Shown here one piece after another: positions 42,609-52,575 of a DNA stretch of 64,000 bases. The translations under genes were made by a program, and so were the position numbers. The stretch comes from Paenibacillus oralis. GTDB lineage: Bacteria > Bacillota > Bacilli > Paenibacillales > Paenibacillaceae. A model generated the notes under the pieces. That model searched no databases and was not told where the DNA came from. It saw only the letters and a list, made by a program, of their open reading frames with translations. The first letter of the stretch is position 1, and each line of letters begins with the position of its first letter. Where the stretch lies: positions 5,711,054 to 5,775,053 of the forward strand of contig NZ_RRCN01000001.1 in the NCBI RefSeq assembly GCF_003863965.1, in the 5' to 3' direction.

Positions 42609-44669
42609 TCACATCACCCGCTTAAACAGCTTTTCCAGATCGTACGTCGTAAACGAGACGATGATCGGTCTCCCGTGCGGGCAGGTGTACGGCTGTTTGC
42701 AAGCCCCTAAGCGGCGGATCAGCGTGTTCGCCTCCTCCGGTGTCAGCTTCTGGTTCGCTTTAATCGAAGCTTTGCAGGACACCATCGTGGATGAGGCCTC
42801 GCGCAGCTTGGCGAGGTCGATGGCGCGCTCGTGCAGCACCCATTCCGCCATCTCCTGGATGATCTCGGCTTCCTCCCCTTGCGGGAACCAGTAAGGATGG
42901 GAGACGACGCGGAACGTGCCCCCGCCAAAATGCTCCAGGATGACGCCAGCCTGTTCGAACCAGTGCAGCCGCTCCTTCAGCTTGGCGCTGTCCGAGGGCG
43001 TAAATTCCAGCGTAATCGGGATCAGCAGCTCTTGCGAGGCGTCCGCCGGATGGCCGAATTTTTCGTAATAATATTCGTAATTCACCCGCTCATGCGCGGC
43101 GTGCTGGTCGATCAAATACAAGCCCTCTTCGTTCTGGGCGATGAGGTATGTGCCGTGATGCTGTCCGATCAGGGACAGCTCCGGGAAGGCCGGAAGCTCC
43201 GGCGCCGCCGCAGGCGCGCCGTACAGCGCTTCCGGCATCTCCTGCAGCCGCTCGGGCGGGAGCGGCTGCTGCGCCGCTAGGCCGCCGCCATACGCGGCCG
43301 CGGCGGCGCTGTCCCGGCCAAGCCCGCTTTGCGGGGGCTTGGCCGGGGTTTGCGGCGGCGCCTGGCGTTGCGCCAGCGCCGCTTCGGGCTGCGCGGCGCC
43401 GTACGCTTCGGCGCCGGCAAGGCCCCGCTCCCGCAGCGTCATGCCTGCGGCCGCTGCGGGAGCGCCCGGGCCCGCGGTCCGGGCGGCCGAGCCGCCGCCC
43501 GGAAGCGGGCCGCCGGCGGCGCCTTCGGCGAACGCGCCGCCATCCGGACCCGCCGCACCCTGCTGCCCGGCGGCGGCTTCTCCCGCGCCAGCACCCGGCG
43601 CGGGGAAGTGAAACTGCTCCTGGATCACCGCTTTGCTGGATCCTCGGCCGATCTGTTGCCGCACGACCTGCGGGATCAGCACCAAACCGTTCAGTACGCT
43701 GCGGATGCTGCTTTCCACGAACCCGTTCAGCTCCGGCTCCTTGCTGAAGCGCACCTCCAGTTTTGCCGGATGCACGTTTACGTCCACCAGCGACGGATGC
43801 ATGTCCAGCATCAGCACGACCAGCGGATAGCGGTTGATCGGCAGCAGCGTATGGTAGGCTCTCAAAATCGCCTGATGCAGCCCCTGATTGCGGATGTAGC
43901 GGCCGTTCACGATCGTGGACATCCCGCCGCGGTTCGACCGCGCTAAATCGGGGCGGCCGATGTAGCCCGTAATCCGGTAATCCAAGTCCTCGGCTTCGAT
44001 CGGCACCATTCCTTTCGACGTGTTCACGCCGTAGATCGCGGCGATCACTTGCAGCAAGTCGCCGCCGCCCGGGCTCTGCAGCAGCGTGTTGCCGTTATGC
44101 CGCAGCGTAAAAGCGATGTTCGGGTGGGCCAACGCCTGCCGGTACAAACAATCCGAAATATGTCCAAGCTCCGTCTGGATCGTTTTCATATATTTCAGCC
44201 TTGCCGGAGTATTGTAAAATAATTCCCGGACTGTAATATCCGTGCCTTGGGGCGCGGCAGTCTCTCCATTTTCCTTCAGCGTTCCGCCTTCGATCACGAT
44301 CTGCCGGCCGAGCCCGGTGTCATCGCTGGAGGAGACCAGCTTGACTTTGGCGACGGCGGCGATACTCGGCAGCGCCTCGCCGCGGAATCCGAGGCTGCGG
44401 ATTTGAAACAGATCGCGGCCTGACGTGATTTTGCTCGTCGCATGCCGGTAAAACGCCGTCTCGCAGTCCTCCGGCGCGATGCCGGCGCCGTTGTCCGTCA
44501 CCCGGATAAGCTCGAGCCCGCCTTCTTCCACTGTGACTTCGATGTTCGTCGCCCCGGCGTCGACGGCGTTTTCGACCAATTCCTTGACGACCGAAGCCGG
44601 CCGCTCCACCACCTCGCCCGCCGCGATCTGGTTGGCGATATGCTCGTCCAGTACTACGATTTTTGCCAT
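42609..44669 (-). CDS. mutL: DNA mismatch repair endonuclease MutL
   Basis: A 686-residue protein. The GHKL ATPase domain has ELVENAVDAGAT, DNGAGI, and GFRGEALPSI. The linker (about 345-495) is very rich in Ala, Gly, Pro and Gln. The C-terminal domain holds the endonuclease motif DQHAAHERVNYE and the zinc-binding CKQPYTCPHGRP, so it is the nicking type typical of bacteria without MutH. Forty-one bases downstream of mutS. Confidence 0.95.
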   Translation of the reverse strand: MAKIVVLDEHIANQIAAGEVVERPASVVKELVENAVDAGATNIEVTVEEGGLELIRVTDNGAGIAPEDCETAFYRHATSKITSGRDLFQIRSLGFRGEALPSIAAVAKVKLVSSSDDTGLGRQIVIEGGTLKENGETAAPQGTDITVRELFYNTPARLKYMKTIQTELGHISDCLYRQALAHPNIAFTLRHNGNTLLQSPGGGDLLQVIAAIYGVNTSKGMVPIEAEDLDYRITGYIGRPDLARSNRGGMSTIVNGRYIRNQGLHQAILRAYHTLLPINRYPLVVLMLDMHPSLVDVNVHPAKLEVRFSKEPELNGFVESSIRSVLNGLVLIPQVVRQQIGRGSSKAVIQEQFHFPAPGAGAGEAAAGQQGAAGPDGGAFAEGAAGGPLPGGGSAARTAGPGAPAAAAGMTLRERGLAGAEAYGAAQPEAALAQRQAPPQTPAKPPQSGLGRDSAAAAAYGGGLAAQQPLPPERLQEMPEALYGAPAAAPELPAFPELSLIGQHHGTYLIAQNEEGLYLIDQHAAHERVNYEYYYEKFGHPADASQELLIPITLEFTPSDSAKLKERLHWFEQAGVILEHFGGGTFRVVSHPYWFPQGEEAEIIQEMAEWVLHERAIDLAKLREASSTMVSCKASIKANQKLTPEEANTLIRRLGACKQPYTCPHGRPIIVSFTTYDLEKLFKRVM

Positions 44670-44710
44670 TCGTTTTCCCTCCCGTCTTGCCGTTTCCGTT
44701 CATTTCTCGG

Positions 44711-47443
44711 CTACATGTCTTTGGCTTTCATCTTTAGGTCATTCACAAGCTGCATCGCCTGCAGCGGTGTCATATTCATCAGATCGGCATTTTTAAGCAT
44801 GTTAATGATCTGCCGGGACCCAGGGTCCTCGGCGGCCGGCTTTGCTTTCTTCGGCGGCGTTTCGTCCCCGAAGATGGACAGCTGTACGACTTCCTCCTTA
44901 ACTACAGGCTCGTCCTTGGAGGAATACCGCGCGGCCGCCGCCTCTTGCTCTGCCGGGGCGTACGCCCCGGCGGCTTCCCCTCTTGGTCCTTCTGCGGCCT
45001 GAGACGCCTCTTCCCCCGCATCCGCCTTCGCTCCCGTACCGCCGGACAGCGACGCCTTTTGCTCCAGATCCTGAAGCAGCCCATACGCGCGGCCGATGAT
45101 TTCCTCCGGCAGCCCGGCCAAACGGGCGCAGTAGATGCCGTAACTTGTATCCGCCGCCCCTGCGATCAGCTTGCGCAGGAAATGGACTTTGTCTCCGCTC
45201 TCCTGCACGGCCATGCTGTAATTGCGCAAGGACACGAGGCTGTGCTCCAGATGGGCCAGCTCGTGAAAATGCGTGGACACCAGCGCTTTGCAGCCGATTT
45301 TGTTATGCACGTATTCGATCACCGCCTGGGCGATGGCCATCCCCTCGCTGGTGGACGTTCCCCGGCCCAATTCATCGATGATGATCAAGCTGCGCGGCGT
45401 CGCTTTTTCGGTCATGATCTGAATGTCGGCCATTTCGACCATAAAGGTGCTCTGGCCGCCGATCAGATCGTCCGCCGCCCCGATCCGCGTGAAAATGCGG
45501 TCGACCAGCGGAATTTCCGCTTTGGCCGCGGGCACGAAGCTGCCGATTTGCGCCAAAATCGAAATCAGCGCCACCTGACGCATGTACGTGCTTTTCCCGG
45601 CCATGTTCGGCCCGGTGATTAAGAGGATGCTCGCTTCCTCTTTGCGCAAGGCGGTGCCGTTGGCGATAAACGCCGTATCCGTCATGACGGATTCCACCAC
45701 CGGATGGCGGCCCTGCTCCACAATCAGGTTATACCCGTCGGTCAGCGCCGGCTTCACAAAGCGGTTCTCCGCCGCGACCGCCGCCAGCGAGCGCAGCACG
45801 TCGATTTCGGCGATCCGTTCCGCCAGCTGCTGCAGCCGGGGGATTTCCGCGGCGATTTTCTCCCGCAGCTCGCTGAACAGCGCATACTCCAAATCGACCA
45901 TTTTTTCCTCGGCCTCCAGGATCAGCGCTTCTTTCTCCTTCAGCTCGGGGGTCACAAACCGTTCGGCGTTGGCCAGCGTTTGCTTCCGTTCGTACCGGCC
46001 TTCCGGGAGCGCGGACAGGTTCGCCCGCGTAACCTCGATATAATAGCCGAACACTTTGTTGTAGCCGATCTTCAGCGACTTGATCCCGGTCGCCTGCCGT
46101 TCGGCAGCCTCAAGCTCGGCGATCCAGCGCTTGCCGTTCACGCCGGCTTCCCTGAGCTCGTCCAACCGCGAATGATAGCCGGCCTTAATGATCCCGCCTT
46201 CCCGCACCGATACCGGCGGATCGTCGGCGATCGCCGCGTCGATCATGCCGGCCAGATCCGCGCATTCGTCCATCGTTCCCGCGAGCCGCCGCAGCGTGGA
46301 CGAATCCGCGCTCATGCACAGTTCCTTGATCGCCGGCACCTGGCGCAGCGAGGTTTTCAGCGCGACCATATCCCGCCCGTTGGCGCTGCCAAACGCCACT
46401 TTGCCGACGAGCCGCTCCAAGTCGTAAATGTTTAGCAGCGAACCGCGCAAATCCTCGCGCAAAATAAACCCGCCGTGCAGATGCTCAACCGCTTCGAGCC
46501 GCTCCTCGATGCGCGCGCGCTGCAGCAAAGGCTTGTCGATCCAGCGCCGCAGCAGACGCGAACCCATCGACGTTTCCGTCCGGTCCAGCAGCCATAGCAG
46601 AGAGCCTTTTTTGGAGCGTTCCCGCACCGTTTCCATCAGCTCGAGATTGCGGCGGGTAAACGGATCGAGAATCATAAATTGCTCGGGCTCATACGTGGAA
46701 ATCTTCGTCAATTGCCCCAGCGAGCGCTTTTGCGTTTCGCTTAAGTACCCGACCAGCAGGGCGATGTTTTCCCGGCGTTCGGGCTCCAGGCGGATCCATT
46801 CCGCTTCGCCGAACTGCGTCCGGCCGGCATCCTCCTTGGCCCTGGTCCACGGGGTATACACGACCGGCTTGCCGAGCGGGGCCGCTTGCTCCTTAATCCA
46901 TTCGAGCAGCGCGGCGTCTCCGATGATTTCCGCCGGATCGTACAGTCCCAATTCGTCGCGCAGCCATTCCTTGCTCGCTGGCGACGAGGTGGCGTACAGG
47001 GCGCCCGTCGACAGGTCGCAGGCGGACAAGGCCATCTGCCCCTGACGTTCGGTTACGCAAACTATGTAATTGTTGACTTTATCGCTAACCGTTTTTCCTT
47101 CCATGATCGTGCCCGGGGTGATCACCCGCACGATCTCGCGTTTGACGACCCCCTTGGCCTGGGCGGGATCTTCGGTCTGCTCGCAAATCGCTACCTTATA
47201 TCCTTTTTCGATCAGCCGCTGGATATAGCTTTCCGCCGAATGGTAAGGAACGCCGCACATCGGTATTTTCTCGTCGGCTCCCCCATCCCGGCCGGTCAAC
47301 GTAATTTCCAGCTCCTTGGCCGCCAAAATCGCATCGTCAAAAAACATTTCGTAAAAGTCGCCCAGCCGGAAAAACAGAAACGCGTCCTGCGCCTCCGCCT
47401 TGACCCGCAAATATTGTTCGATCATCGGCGTGTATGTAGCCAT
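44711..47443 (-). CDS. mutS: DNA mismatch repair protein MutS
   Basis: A 910-residue protein. The mismatch-wedge motif is FFRLGDFYEMF (Phe-X-Glu). Connector, lever and clamp domains follow. The ATPase has Walker A GPNMAGKSTYMRQ, Walker B LIIIDELGRGTSTSEG and the THFHEL signature. A low-complexity Ala/Glu-rich insert (about 810-865) precedes the C-terminal tail. It recognises mispairs and recruits MutL encoded next. Start 47443 behind GGAGGGGAATC. Confidence 0.96.
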   Translation of the reverse strand: MATYTPMIEQYLRVKAEAQDAFLFFRLGDFYEMFFDDAILAAKELEITLTGRDGGADEKIPMCGVPYHSAESYIQRLIEKGYKVAICEQTEDPAQAKGVVKREIVRVITPGTIMEGKTVSDKVNNYIVCVTERQGQMALSACDLSTGALYATSSPASKEWLRDELGLYDPAEIIGDAALLEWIKEQAAPLGKPVVYTPWTRAKEDAGRTQFGEAEWIRLEPERRENIALLVGYLSETQKRSLGQLTKISTYEPEQFMILDPFTRRNLELMETVRERSKKGSLLWLLDRTETSMGSRLLRRWIDKPLLQRARIEERLEAVEHLHGGFILREDLRGSLLNIYDLERLVGKVAFGSANGRDMVALKTSLRQVPAIKELCMSADSSTLRRLAGTMDECADLAGMIDAAIADDPPVSVREGGIIKAGYHSRLDELREAGVNGKRWIAELEAAERQATGIKSLKIGYNKVFGYYIEVTRANLSALPEGRYERKQTLANAERFVTPELKEKEALILEAEEKMVDLEYALFSELREKIAAEIPRLQQLAERIAEIDVLRSLAAVAAENRFVKPALTDGYNLIVEQGRHPVVESVMTDTAFIANGTALRKEEASILLITGPNMAGKSTYMRQVALISILAQIGSFVPAAKAEIPLVDRIFTRIGAADDLIGGQSTFMVEMADIQIMTEKATPRSLIIIDELGRGTSTSEGMAIAQAVIEYVHNKIGCKALVSTHFHELAHLEHSLVSLRNYSMAVQESGDKVHFLRKLIAGAADTSYGIYCARLAGLPEEIIGRAYGLLQDLEQKASLSGGTGAKADAGEEASQAAEGPRGEAAGAYAPAEQEAAAARYSSKDEPVVKEEVVQLSIFGDETPPKKAKPAAEDPGSRQIINMLKNADLMNMTPLQAMQLVNDLKMKAKDM

Positions 47444-47518
47444 GATTCCCCTCCAGATTTGCCTCTATTTTCATGTCATGCGTAGAATTCTATTATACCA
47501 GAGAAAGGCGGGGAGGGG

Positions 47519-49015
47519 TTACGAACGAATTTGCAAATTCCATAAAGGCCGGATGTCGGCGCTTTCGTCCCAGGTTCGACCGGACAGAACCGCTTCCAGC
47601 AGGGGAGCGATATAACTTTCGTAGCGGGGGTAAGCGGCGGCGGCTTGGATATCTTGAATCAGCGAGGGCAAAACGGACCGCAGCTCCTGCTGCCGGCCGG
47701 CGTAAAACGCGGTGAAAATATCCGTCTTCTCCAACGGCCTGCGATTGAGCTGTCCGGCGTTTTCGGCGATGAGGCGGGCCAAAGCGACGGCCCCTTTGGC
47801 CACCAGCGGGGAAATCAAAAAGCTGGGCAGCGTCCGGTACTCGAAACCGCCGTAATCCTTGCGGCGGACATCGCCGAGAAACCCGTAGCGCGGACGGCGG
47901 CGATGGCTGCGGCCATCCTCCAGCACCGCAAGCGGGAGCGCCAAATAGTTGTCAAAGGCCCGCAGCAGCTCGCTCGTCAGCGGAACGCCGCTGAAGTGGA
48001 GATGTCCGCCGAGCGGAAACCCTCGCTGCGGCATGGCTCCGGCCTGCCAGACAAGCTCCCGGTCATCGATCGCTTCGCCCGCCGCGCGAAAGGCGCGCAT
48101 CAGGTGAACGATGGTCTCGCGCGGATCATGCCCCGGCTTCGGCCGCAGCTCGGCGAGCGGAAACATGCGGCGCCCGCGGTAACGCAGCACGTCGCAGCCG
48201 GCGGCGCCATAGAGGCTGAGGTAGCGCGAAGCCGGGATCACTTTGCCGGTGGCGCGATTCACCAGCAAAAATTCGGGGTCCATCCCGATCAGCGGGTCCT
48301 GCGGGGCTTCGCAGGCTTGCTCCAGCTCTTCCATCGTTTCGCGGATCGCCTGGGCGTACAAGCCGGCCTGCCGCGGGTCGGGCACCTCCGGCGCGAGGGA
48401 GATGGCTTCCACCGTAAACCGGCCTTCTTCTCCGGCCGATATCACGACTTCTCCCAAATCCAGCCCCAGCGCGTACAAAGCCCGGACCGCCGTGGACTCC
48501 AGCCGTTTCCAGAGCGGAGAGCCGGGATCCAACCGGTTCGCGGGGAACTGCAGCGCATGTCCGGTCCGGCCCAGCAGCCGGGCCTCCAGGGCGCGCAGAT
48601 GAAAGACGTTCACCGCGTACCGCCGTTTAAACCGGCGGGGCGGCAGCTCCATGCCGGAAGCCGAATATACCGGCTGCAGCGCTTCCGAGACGCTGATTCC
48701 GGCTGCCGCCAAGCGGCGGCGCGCATCTTCCGGCGTACGGCCCGGCGATCCAGCGAAGGAACGATTGATGACGATCTCCTGCACGACACCGCCCCAGTAC
48801 GCCTCCTCCGGTCCGTAATGAATCCAAGCGCTGCGGCGTTCTACGCGGGTTTTCCGTTTGCCGCGAAGCCCTTCCGTACGCTCCGTCCCCAGCGGGCGAA
48901 TCACTTGATAACGAGCGCTGGTTCGCTCCAAAGCATGCTTCAGACGCGTTTTGGCTTCTTCGGAAGCGACGCGGATTTTAAGCACGATATTCTTTTCCTT
49001 GTTCACGGCCCGCAT
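47519..49015 (-). CDS. Phage-type COOH-NH2 ligase (PF14395-like, putative amidoligase)
   Basis: A 498-residue protein. The core LIGMDPEFLLVNRATGKVIPASRYL, the ELRPKPGHDPRETIVHLMRAF segment and GGHLHFSGVPLT match the phiEco32-like COOH-NH2 ligase type 2 family (glutamine-synthetase-like fold; Glu and His metal ligands visible). Such enzymes are thought to form amide or isopeptide bonds on peptides. The first 190 residues are a separate Arg-rich domain. Start 49015 follows GAAGGAGACGG. It lies between mutS and the spore-coat gene cotE on the same strand; a spore-surface modification role would be inference only. Confidence 0.72.
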   Translation of the reverse strand: MRAVNKEKNIVLKIRVASEEAKTRLKHALERTSARYQVIRPLGTERTEGLRGKRKTRVERRSAWIHYGPEEAYWGGVVQEIVINRSFAGSPGRTPEDARRRLAAAGISVSEALQPVYSASGMELPPRRFKRRYAVNVFHLRALEARLLGRTGHALQFPANRLDPGSPLWKRLESTAVRALYALGLDLGEVVISAGEEGRFTVEAISLAPEVPDPRQAGLYAQAIRETMEELEQACEAPQDPLIGMDPEFLLVNRATGKVIPASRYLSLYGAAGCDVLRYRGRRMFPLAELRPKPGHDPRETIVHLMRAFRAAGEAIDDRELVWQAGAMPQRGFPLGGHLHFSGVPLTSELLRAFDNYLALPLAVLEDGRSHRRRPRYGFLGDVRRKDYGGFEYRTLPSFLISPLVAKGAVALARLIAENAGQLNRRPLEKTDIFTAFYAGRQQELRSVLPSLIQDIQAAAAYPRYESYIAPLLEAVLSGRTWDESADIRPLWNLQIRS

Positions 49016-49150
49016 CTCCCGTCTCCTTCGGCTTATCGAAAAAATTTCCACAAAAAGAGGGCGGCCGCCCTCTTCGACGACGCCCCTGCTGCATATGCTA
49101 CATTGTAGCCCGAACACCTGGTGCTCAACATCCGATGGGATAAGGCAAAA

Positions 49151-49693
49151 TTACAGTTCGTCGTCGAGGAGATCGGGATCCAAATCTTCGTAGTCCTCCA
49201 GCTCGGAGCCGAAATCATAATCCTTGTCATCAACACCGCCCGGCACGACAAGGACGTTCAGCTTCGTTTCGGCGATCAGCTCCACCGCGAATTCGCGCTC
49301 CACCCGGATCAGGACGCGGCCGTCTCCCGTCACGTTGGCCTCCACGGTGCTTGGTTCCTGCGTGGCTTCCGCGGAAACCTCGACCGTCGAGGCGCGGTGT
49401 CTTGCATCCAGGTAGTTCAGCGGCACATTCTCGACGTAAGATACGGTTTCCTTGGCGACCTCGGTTTGTGAATTTCTATCGTAGGAATACCAGATGTTGA
49501 TATCGTAAGTACCAATAACTTCAATTCCGTCTCCCGCCGCGACCGCCTCGTACTGGTGATTGATGATCCAGGCCCCCAGAATGCTGGACGGTTTGTGCGG
49601 TGGAGTCACGGTATGTGTTACGGTAGAGAACTTACGACCTTTGCCGCAGATCGCTTTCGTAATGACCTCTCTACTTTGATATTTCAATGACAT
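49151..49693 (-). CDS. cotE: Outer spore coat morphogenetic protein CotE
   Basis: A 180-residue protein with CotE hallmarks: SREVITKAICGKGRKFSTVTHTVTP at the start, SILGAWIINHQYEA, and a very acidic C-terminus (EDYEDLDPDLLDDEL). It directs outer coat assembly on forespores. Start 49693 has GGAGGAGG upstream. The minus-strand promoter region contains CATACACT (49725-49732), compatible with a sigma-E -10 element. The cotE-mutS-mutL order is conserved in Bacillus, with the ligase gene inserted here. Confidence 0.95.
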   Translation of the reverse strand: MSLKYQSREVITKAICGKGRKFSTVTHTVTPPHKPSSILGAWIINHQYEAVAAGDGIEVIGTYDINIWYSYDRNSQTEVAKETVSYVENVPLNYLDARHRASTVEVSAEATQEPSTVEANVTGDGRVLIRVEREFAVELIAETKLNVLVVPGGVDDKDYDFGSELEDYEDLDPDLLDDEL

Positions 49694-49724
49694 GTTAGTA
49701 CCTCCTCCATACATCATTCACTTA

Positions 49725-49732
49725 AGTGTATG
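49725..49732 (-). promoter_or_regulatory. Possible sigma-E -10 element of cotE
   Basis: CATACACT on the minus strand matches the sigma-E -10 form; a -35 is ambiguous (ATATT-like at several spacings). The rest of the 49694-49847 gap is AT-rich with no other feature seen. Confidence 0.3.
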
Positions 49733-49847
49733 CAGGACATAGGCGAATGTTGAATATGCAGAGATAAATAAAAAATATTATTGCTGCTTTTATTAGCGCA
49801 GTATATGTAAATGCCGCTAGTTTTAAGGAAGAAAGAAGCAGGGGAAA

Positions 49848-50828
49848 TTAGCGGCCCAACAACGTTTTCTTGCGTCCGGCCGCTTTCAAGGGGGCCGGCG
49901 CCTTGCTTTTTTTCGAAACTTCGAGATATAAAGATAGCTCGCGGCACAGCTGCAATATCGCCGAACGGATTTCAAATTCCTCGCGGGTCGACGGCAGCTC
50001 CATCGTTTTGAACTGCTGCTCCAGCTCGGCCAGCATCTGTTCGGTAATACCGGTATATTCCTCTTGACCTACGTCAATGCTCAGACGGTCGAACAGCAGG
50101 GCGGCAAATTCTCCTTGCGGCATCCGCTGGTACACTTGCGATATCAATTCCATCATGCCTTCGATCCGGTCCAGTTGCTGTTTGCGCATATAGAAATAGA
50201 CCGTCCAGGCCTCGTTCGGATAAATCATCTGATTCTCCAGGGCGCGCTTCGCGGCGGACAAGCCTTCATCCACGAGCTTCGCCGCTTCCGTCAGCTCTTT
50301 GCCGTCCCATAGATGATACGGGTCGCGCAGCGAGGCGGCGATCTGCTGAAAAATGACGGAAAAACGTCCGTCCACCTGCCGCCGGATATCCAGAAGCTTC
50401 TCCTCCGTTTTCGGCATGTACAGGAAATTGACCAGCAGCGCCGAGCCAAGGCCGATGATCAACAGTTCCACCTGGGTCAGCATGACCTGCCAGGAAATCT
50501 CCTCCCCGCCAAACACCCGGAACACGACGACCGAGCTGGTCACGATGCCTTCTTTAAAGCGGGCTTTCGTAATCAGCGGGAAAGCGATCAAAATGTAAAT
50601 CGCCAGCACCCAAATATGGAATCCCAGCACGTGAAACAGAATAAAGGCCAAGATCAGCCCCAGAATCGAGGCGAAAAAGCGCGCCGAGATCGTCACCAGG
50701 CTGCGTTTGCGGGTCACGTCCACCCCGAGAATGGCCAGCAGGCCTGCGGATAGCGCTCCGTCCACCCCGGTAAATTCCGCGATCAAAATCGCGAGCAGCG
50801 TTGCAATTGCCGTTTTTACAATGCGCAT
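49848..50828 (-). CDS. FUSC/aromatic acid exporter-family membrane protein (YqjA-like)
   Basis: A 326-residue protein. Four or five N-terminal membrane helices (residues about 3-140: ATLLAILIAEFTGVDG, LGLILAFILFHVLGFHIWVLAIYILIAFPLI, VELLIIGLGSALLVNFLYMP) are followed by a long soluble alpha-helical C-terminal domain. This is the FUSC/ArAE exporter layout. Start 50828 (MRIVKTAIA) follows AAGGGTGG; a GTG three codons upstream is unlikely. Transport substrate unknown. Confidence 0.82.
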   Translation of the reverse strand: MRIVKTAIATLLAILIAEFTGVDGALSAGLLAILGVDVTRKRSLVTISARFFASILGLILAFILFHVLGFHIWVLAIYILIAFPLITKARFKEGIVTSSVVVFRVFGGEEISWQVMLTQVELLIIGLGSALLVNFLYMPKTEEKLLDIRRQVDGRFSVIFQQIAASLRDPYHLWDGKELTEAAKLVDEGLSAAKRALENQMIYPNEAWTVYFYMRKQQLDRIEGMMELISQVYQRMPQGEFAALLFDRLSIDVGQEEYTGITEQMLAELEQQFKTMELPSTREEFEIRSAILQLCRELSLYLEVSKKSKAPAPLKAAGRKKTLLGR

Positions 50829-50933
50829 GAAGACCACCCTTATGTATGGATTTGCCGCTTATTGTCGATTGTATGAAAATATCCTACTTGATTTCACGCC
50901 GGCTTACAATCCCGCAAAAACGAAAAAGGAGCG

Positions 50934-51764
50934 TTACCGCTCCCGAACCAGCTTCCTTTCGATATACACGACCAGTTGATACATCGCCGTGGCGACGACT
51001 GCAATAATGACCAGGCTGGAGATGACCAAGGTAAAGTTAAACACCTGAAACCCGTAAACGATCAAATAACCGAGCCCGATTTTGGCGACGAGGAATTCGC
51101 CGACGATGACGCCGACCCAGGCCATGCCGACATTCACCTTCAACGTCGAGACGATGGTCGGAAACGACGCCGGCAAAATCGCCTTCATAAACACGTCGCG
51201 CCGCTGGCCTCCAAACGTGCGGATCACCTTGACGAGGTTGGCGTCAACTTCGTTAAAGCTGTTGTACACGACCAGCGTCGTCACGATCACGGTGATCGAC
51301 AGCGTCGTCACGACGATCGCGGTGAAGCCCGCCCCAAACATCACGATAAAGATCGGCCCTAACGCTACCTTCGGCATGCTGTTGAACACGACCATGTACG
51401 GATCAAGCACCTTGGACAGAAAAGGCGACCACCAGATCAGCACGGCGAGCAGCGTCCCGAGCAGCGTGCCCAGCAAAAATCCGACCGCCGTCTCGCCGAC
51501 CGTCATCGCCAGGTGCGGCCACAGCTCACCGCTCGCCGCATCCTTGAATATTTGCTGCGCCACCTTGGACGGATAGCTGAAAATAAGCACATCAATCCAC
51601 TTCATCCGGCCGGCAAGCTCCCACCATCCGATAAACAGCAGCAAAAGGAAGATTTGGACCGCCAGCACCATATGGTTTCTTTTGCGCTTTTGCTTGCGGT
51701 GCTGGTTCCACTTCTCCCTAAGCAAACGTTCCTGATCCGGCAAACGCGTTGCATCCGCCTGCAT
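50934..51764 (-). CDS. ABC transporter permease (SsuC/TauC/ThiX type)
   Basis: A 276-residue permease with about six membrane segments and the cytosolic EAA loop LVKVIRTFGGQRRDVFMKAILPASFPTIV. It pairs with the ATPase gene whose end it overlaps by 47 bases. Start 51764 (MQADATRLPDQ) follows GGAGGGAAGG. The family includes sulfonate, taurine, nitrate and pyrimidine importers; substrate not clear. Confidence 0.88.
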   Translation of the reverse strand: MQADATRLPDQERLLREKWNQHRKQKRKRNHMVLAVQIFLLLLFIGWWELAGRMKWIDVLIFSYPSKVAQQIFKDAASGELWPHLAMTVGETAVGFLLGTLLGTLLAVLIWWSPFLSKVLDPYMVVFNSMPKVALGPIFIVMFGAGFTAIVVTTLSITVIVTTLVVYNSFNEVDANLVKVIRTFGGQRRDVFMKAILPASFPTIVSTLKVNVGMAWVGVIVGEFLVAKIGLGYLIVYGFQVFNFTLVISSLVIIAVVATAMYQLVVYIERKLVRER

Positions 51765-52548
51765 CAATGGCCTTCCCTCCTTCTTCCGGTGTTTCGAGAT
51801 CCCGCCAAATTTCCTGAAACAATTCATTGAATCCCGCTTCCTCCCGCGCATAAAACGGCTGGGCCTCACGGATGTTGTCCGGAACGATATACGTGCTCCG
51901 GATTCTGCCGGGCTTTGGGGCCAGCACGATGACCCGGTCGCTGACGGCGATGGCTTCGGACAAATCATGCGTCACGAGCACGCCCGTTTTTTTCCGCTGC
52001 TTCAGCGTGCCGGCGACGAGGTCCTCCAGTTGCAGCTTCGTCTGATAATCGAGCGCCGAAAACGGCTCGTCGAGCAGCAGCACTTCCGGATCGGTGGCGA
52101 GCGTCCGCACGAGCGCCACCCGTTGGCGCATGCCCCCCGACAATTGGCCGGGGTACAGGCCCGCCGTATCGCCAAGCCCCATCTCGGCCAGCAAATCCCG
52201 CGTCATTTGCCTCGTTTCCTGCGTCAAGCGTCCGGTGAGCTCAAGACCGATCACGGCATTGCTGAGGATGGTCCGCCACGGGAACAAATAATCCTGCTGC
52301 AGCATATAGCCTACTTTCGGGGTCGGTTTGGTTACCGGCTTGCCGTGCAGCAGCACTTCCCCCCGGGAAGGGGCCAGCAGCCCGGCCATTACGGAGAGCA
52401 GCGTGGTCTTTCCGCATCCGCTGGGACCGACCAGGCTGATGAATTCGCCGGATTCCACGGTCAAATTCATCCTTTGCAGGGCTAGCACGGCTTCCCGATC
52501 CGTCACGTATACCAGATCCATGTCCTTCAGTTCCAAGACAGGCAACAA
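51718..52548 (-). CDS. ABC transporter ATP-binding protein (SsuB/TauB/ThiZ type)
   Basis: About 276 residues: Walker A GPSGCGKTTLLS, Q-loop LQQDYLFPW, signature LSGGMRQRVALVRTL, Walker B VLLLDEPFSALD, H-loop VTHDLSEA. The start is uncertain. AAAAGGAG lies ten bases before a TTG at 52548, and the upstream open frame (to 52587) runs into a repeat element, so I prefer the TTG. It is separated from the substrate-binding protein gene by about 380 bases of inserted repeats. Confidence 0.86.
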   Translation of the reverse strand: MLPVLELKDMDLVYVTDREAVLALQRMNLTVESGEFISLVGPSGCGKTTLLSVMAGLLAPSRGEVLLHGKPVTKPTPKVGYMLQQDYLFPWRTILSNAVIGLELTGRLTQETRQMTRDLLAEMGLGDTAGLYPGQLSGGMRQRVALVRTLATDPEVLLLDEPFSALDYQTKLQLEDLVAGTLKQRKKTGVLVTHDLSEAIAVSDRVIVLAPKPGRIRSTYIVPDNIREAQPFYAREEAGFNELFQEIWRDLETPEEGGKAIDAGGCNAFAGSGTFA

Positions 52549-52575
52549 AGCGCTCACGCTCCTTTTCCGTGTATA

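Noticed and set aside
47645..49108. 487-codon plus-strand frame opposite the COOH-NH2 ligase gene
   Set aside because: The minus-strand frame has recognisable motifs and a ribosome binding site; this one has neither.
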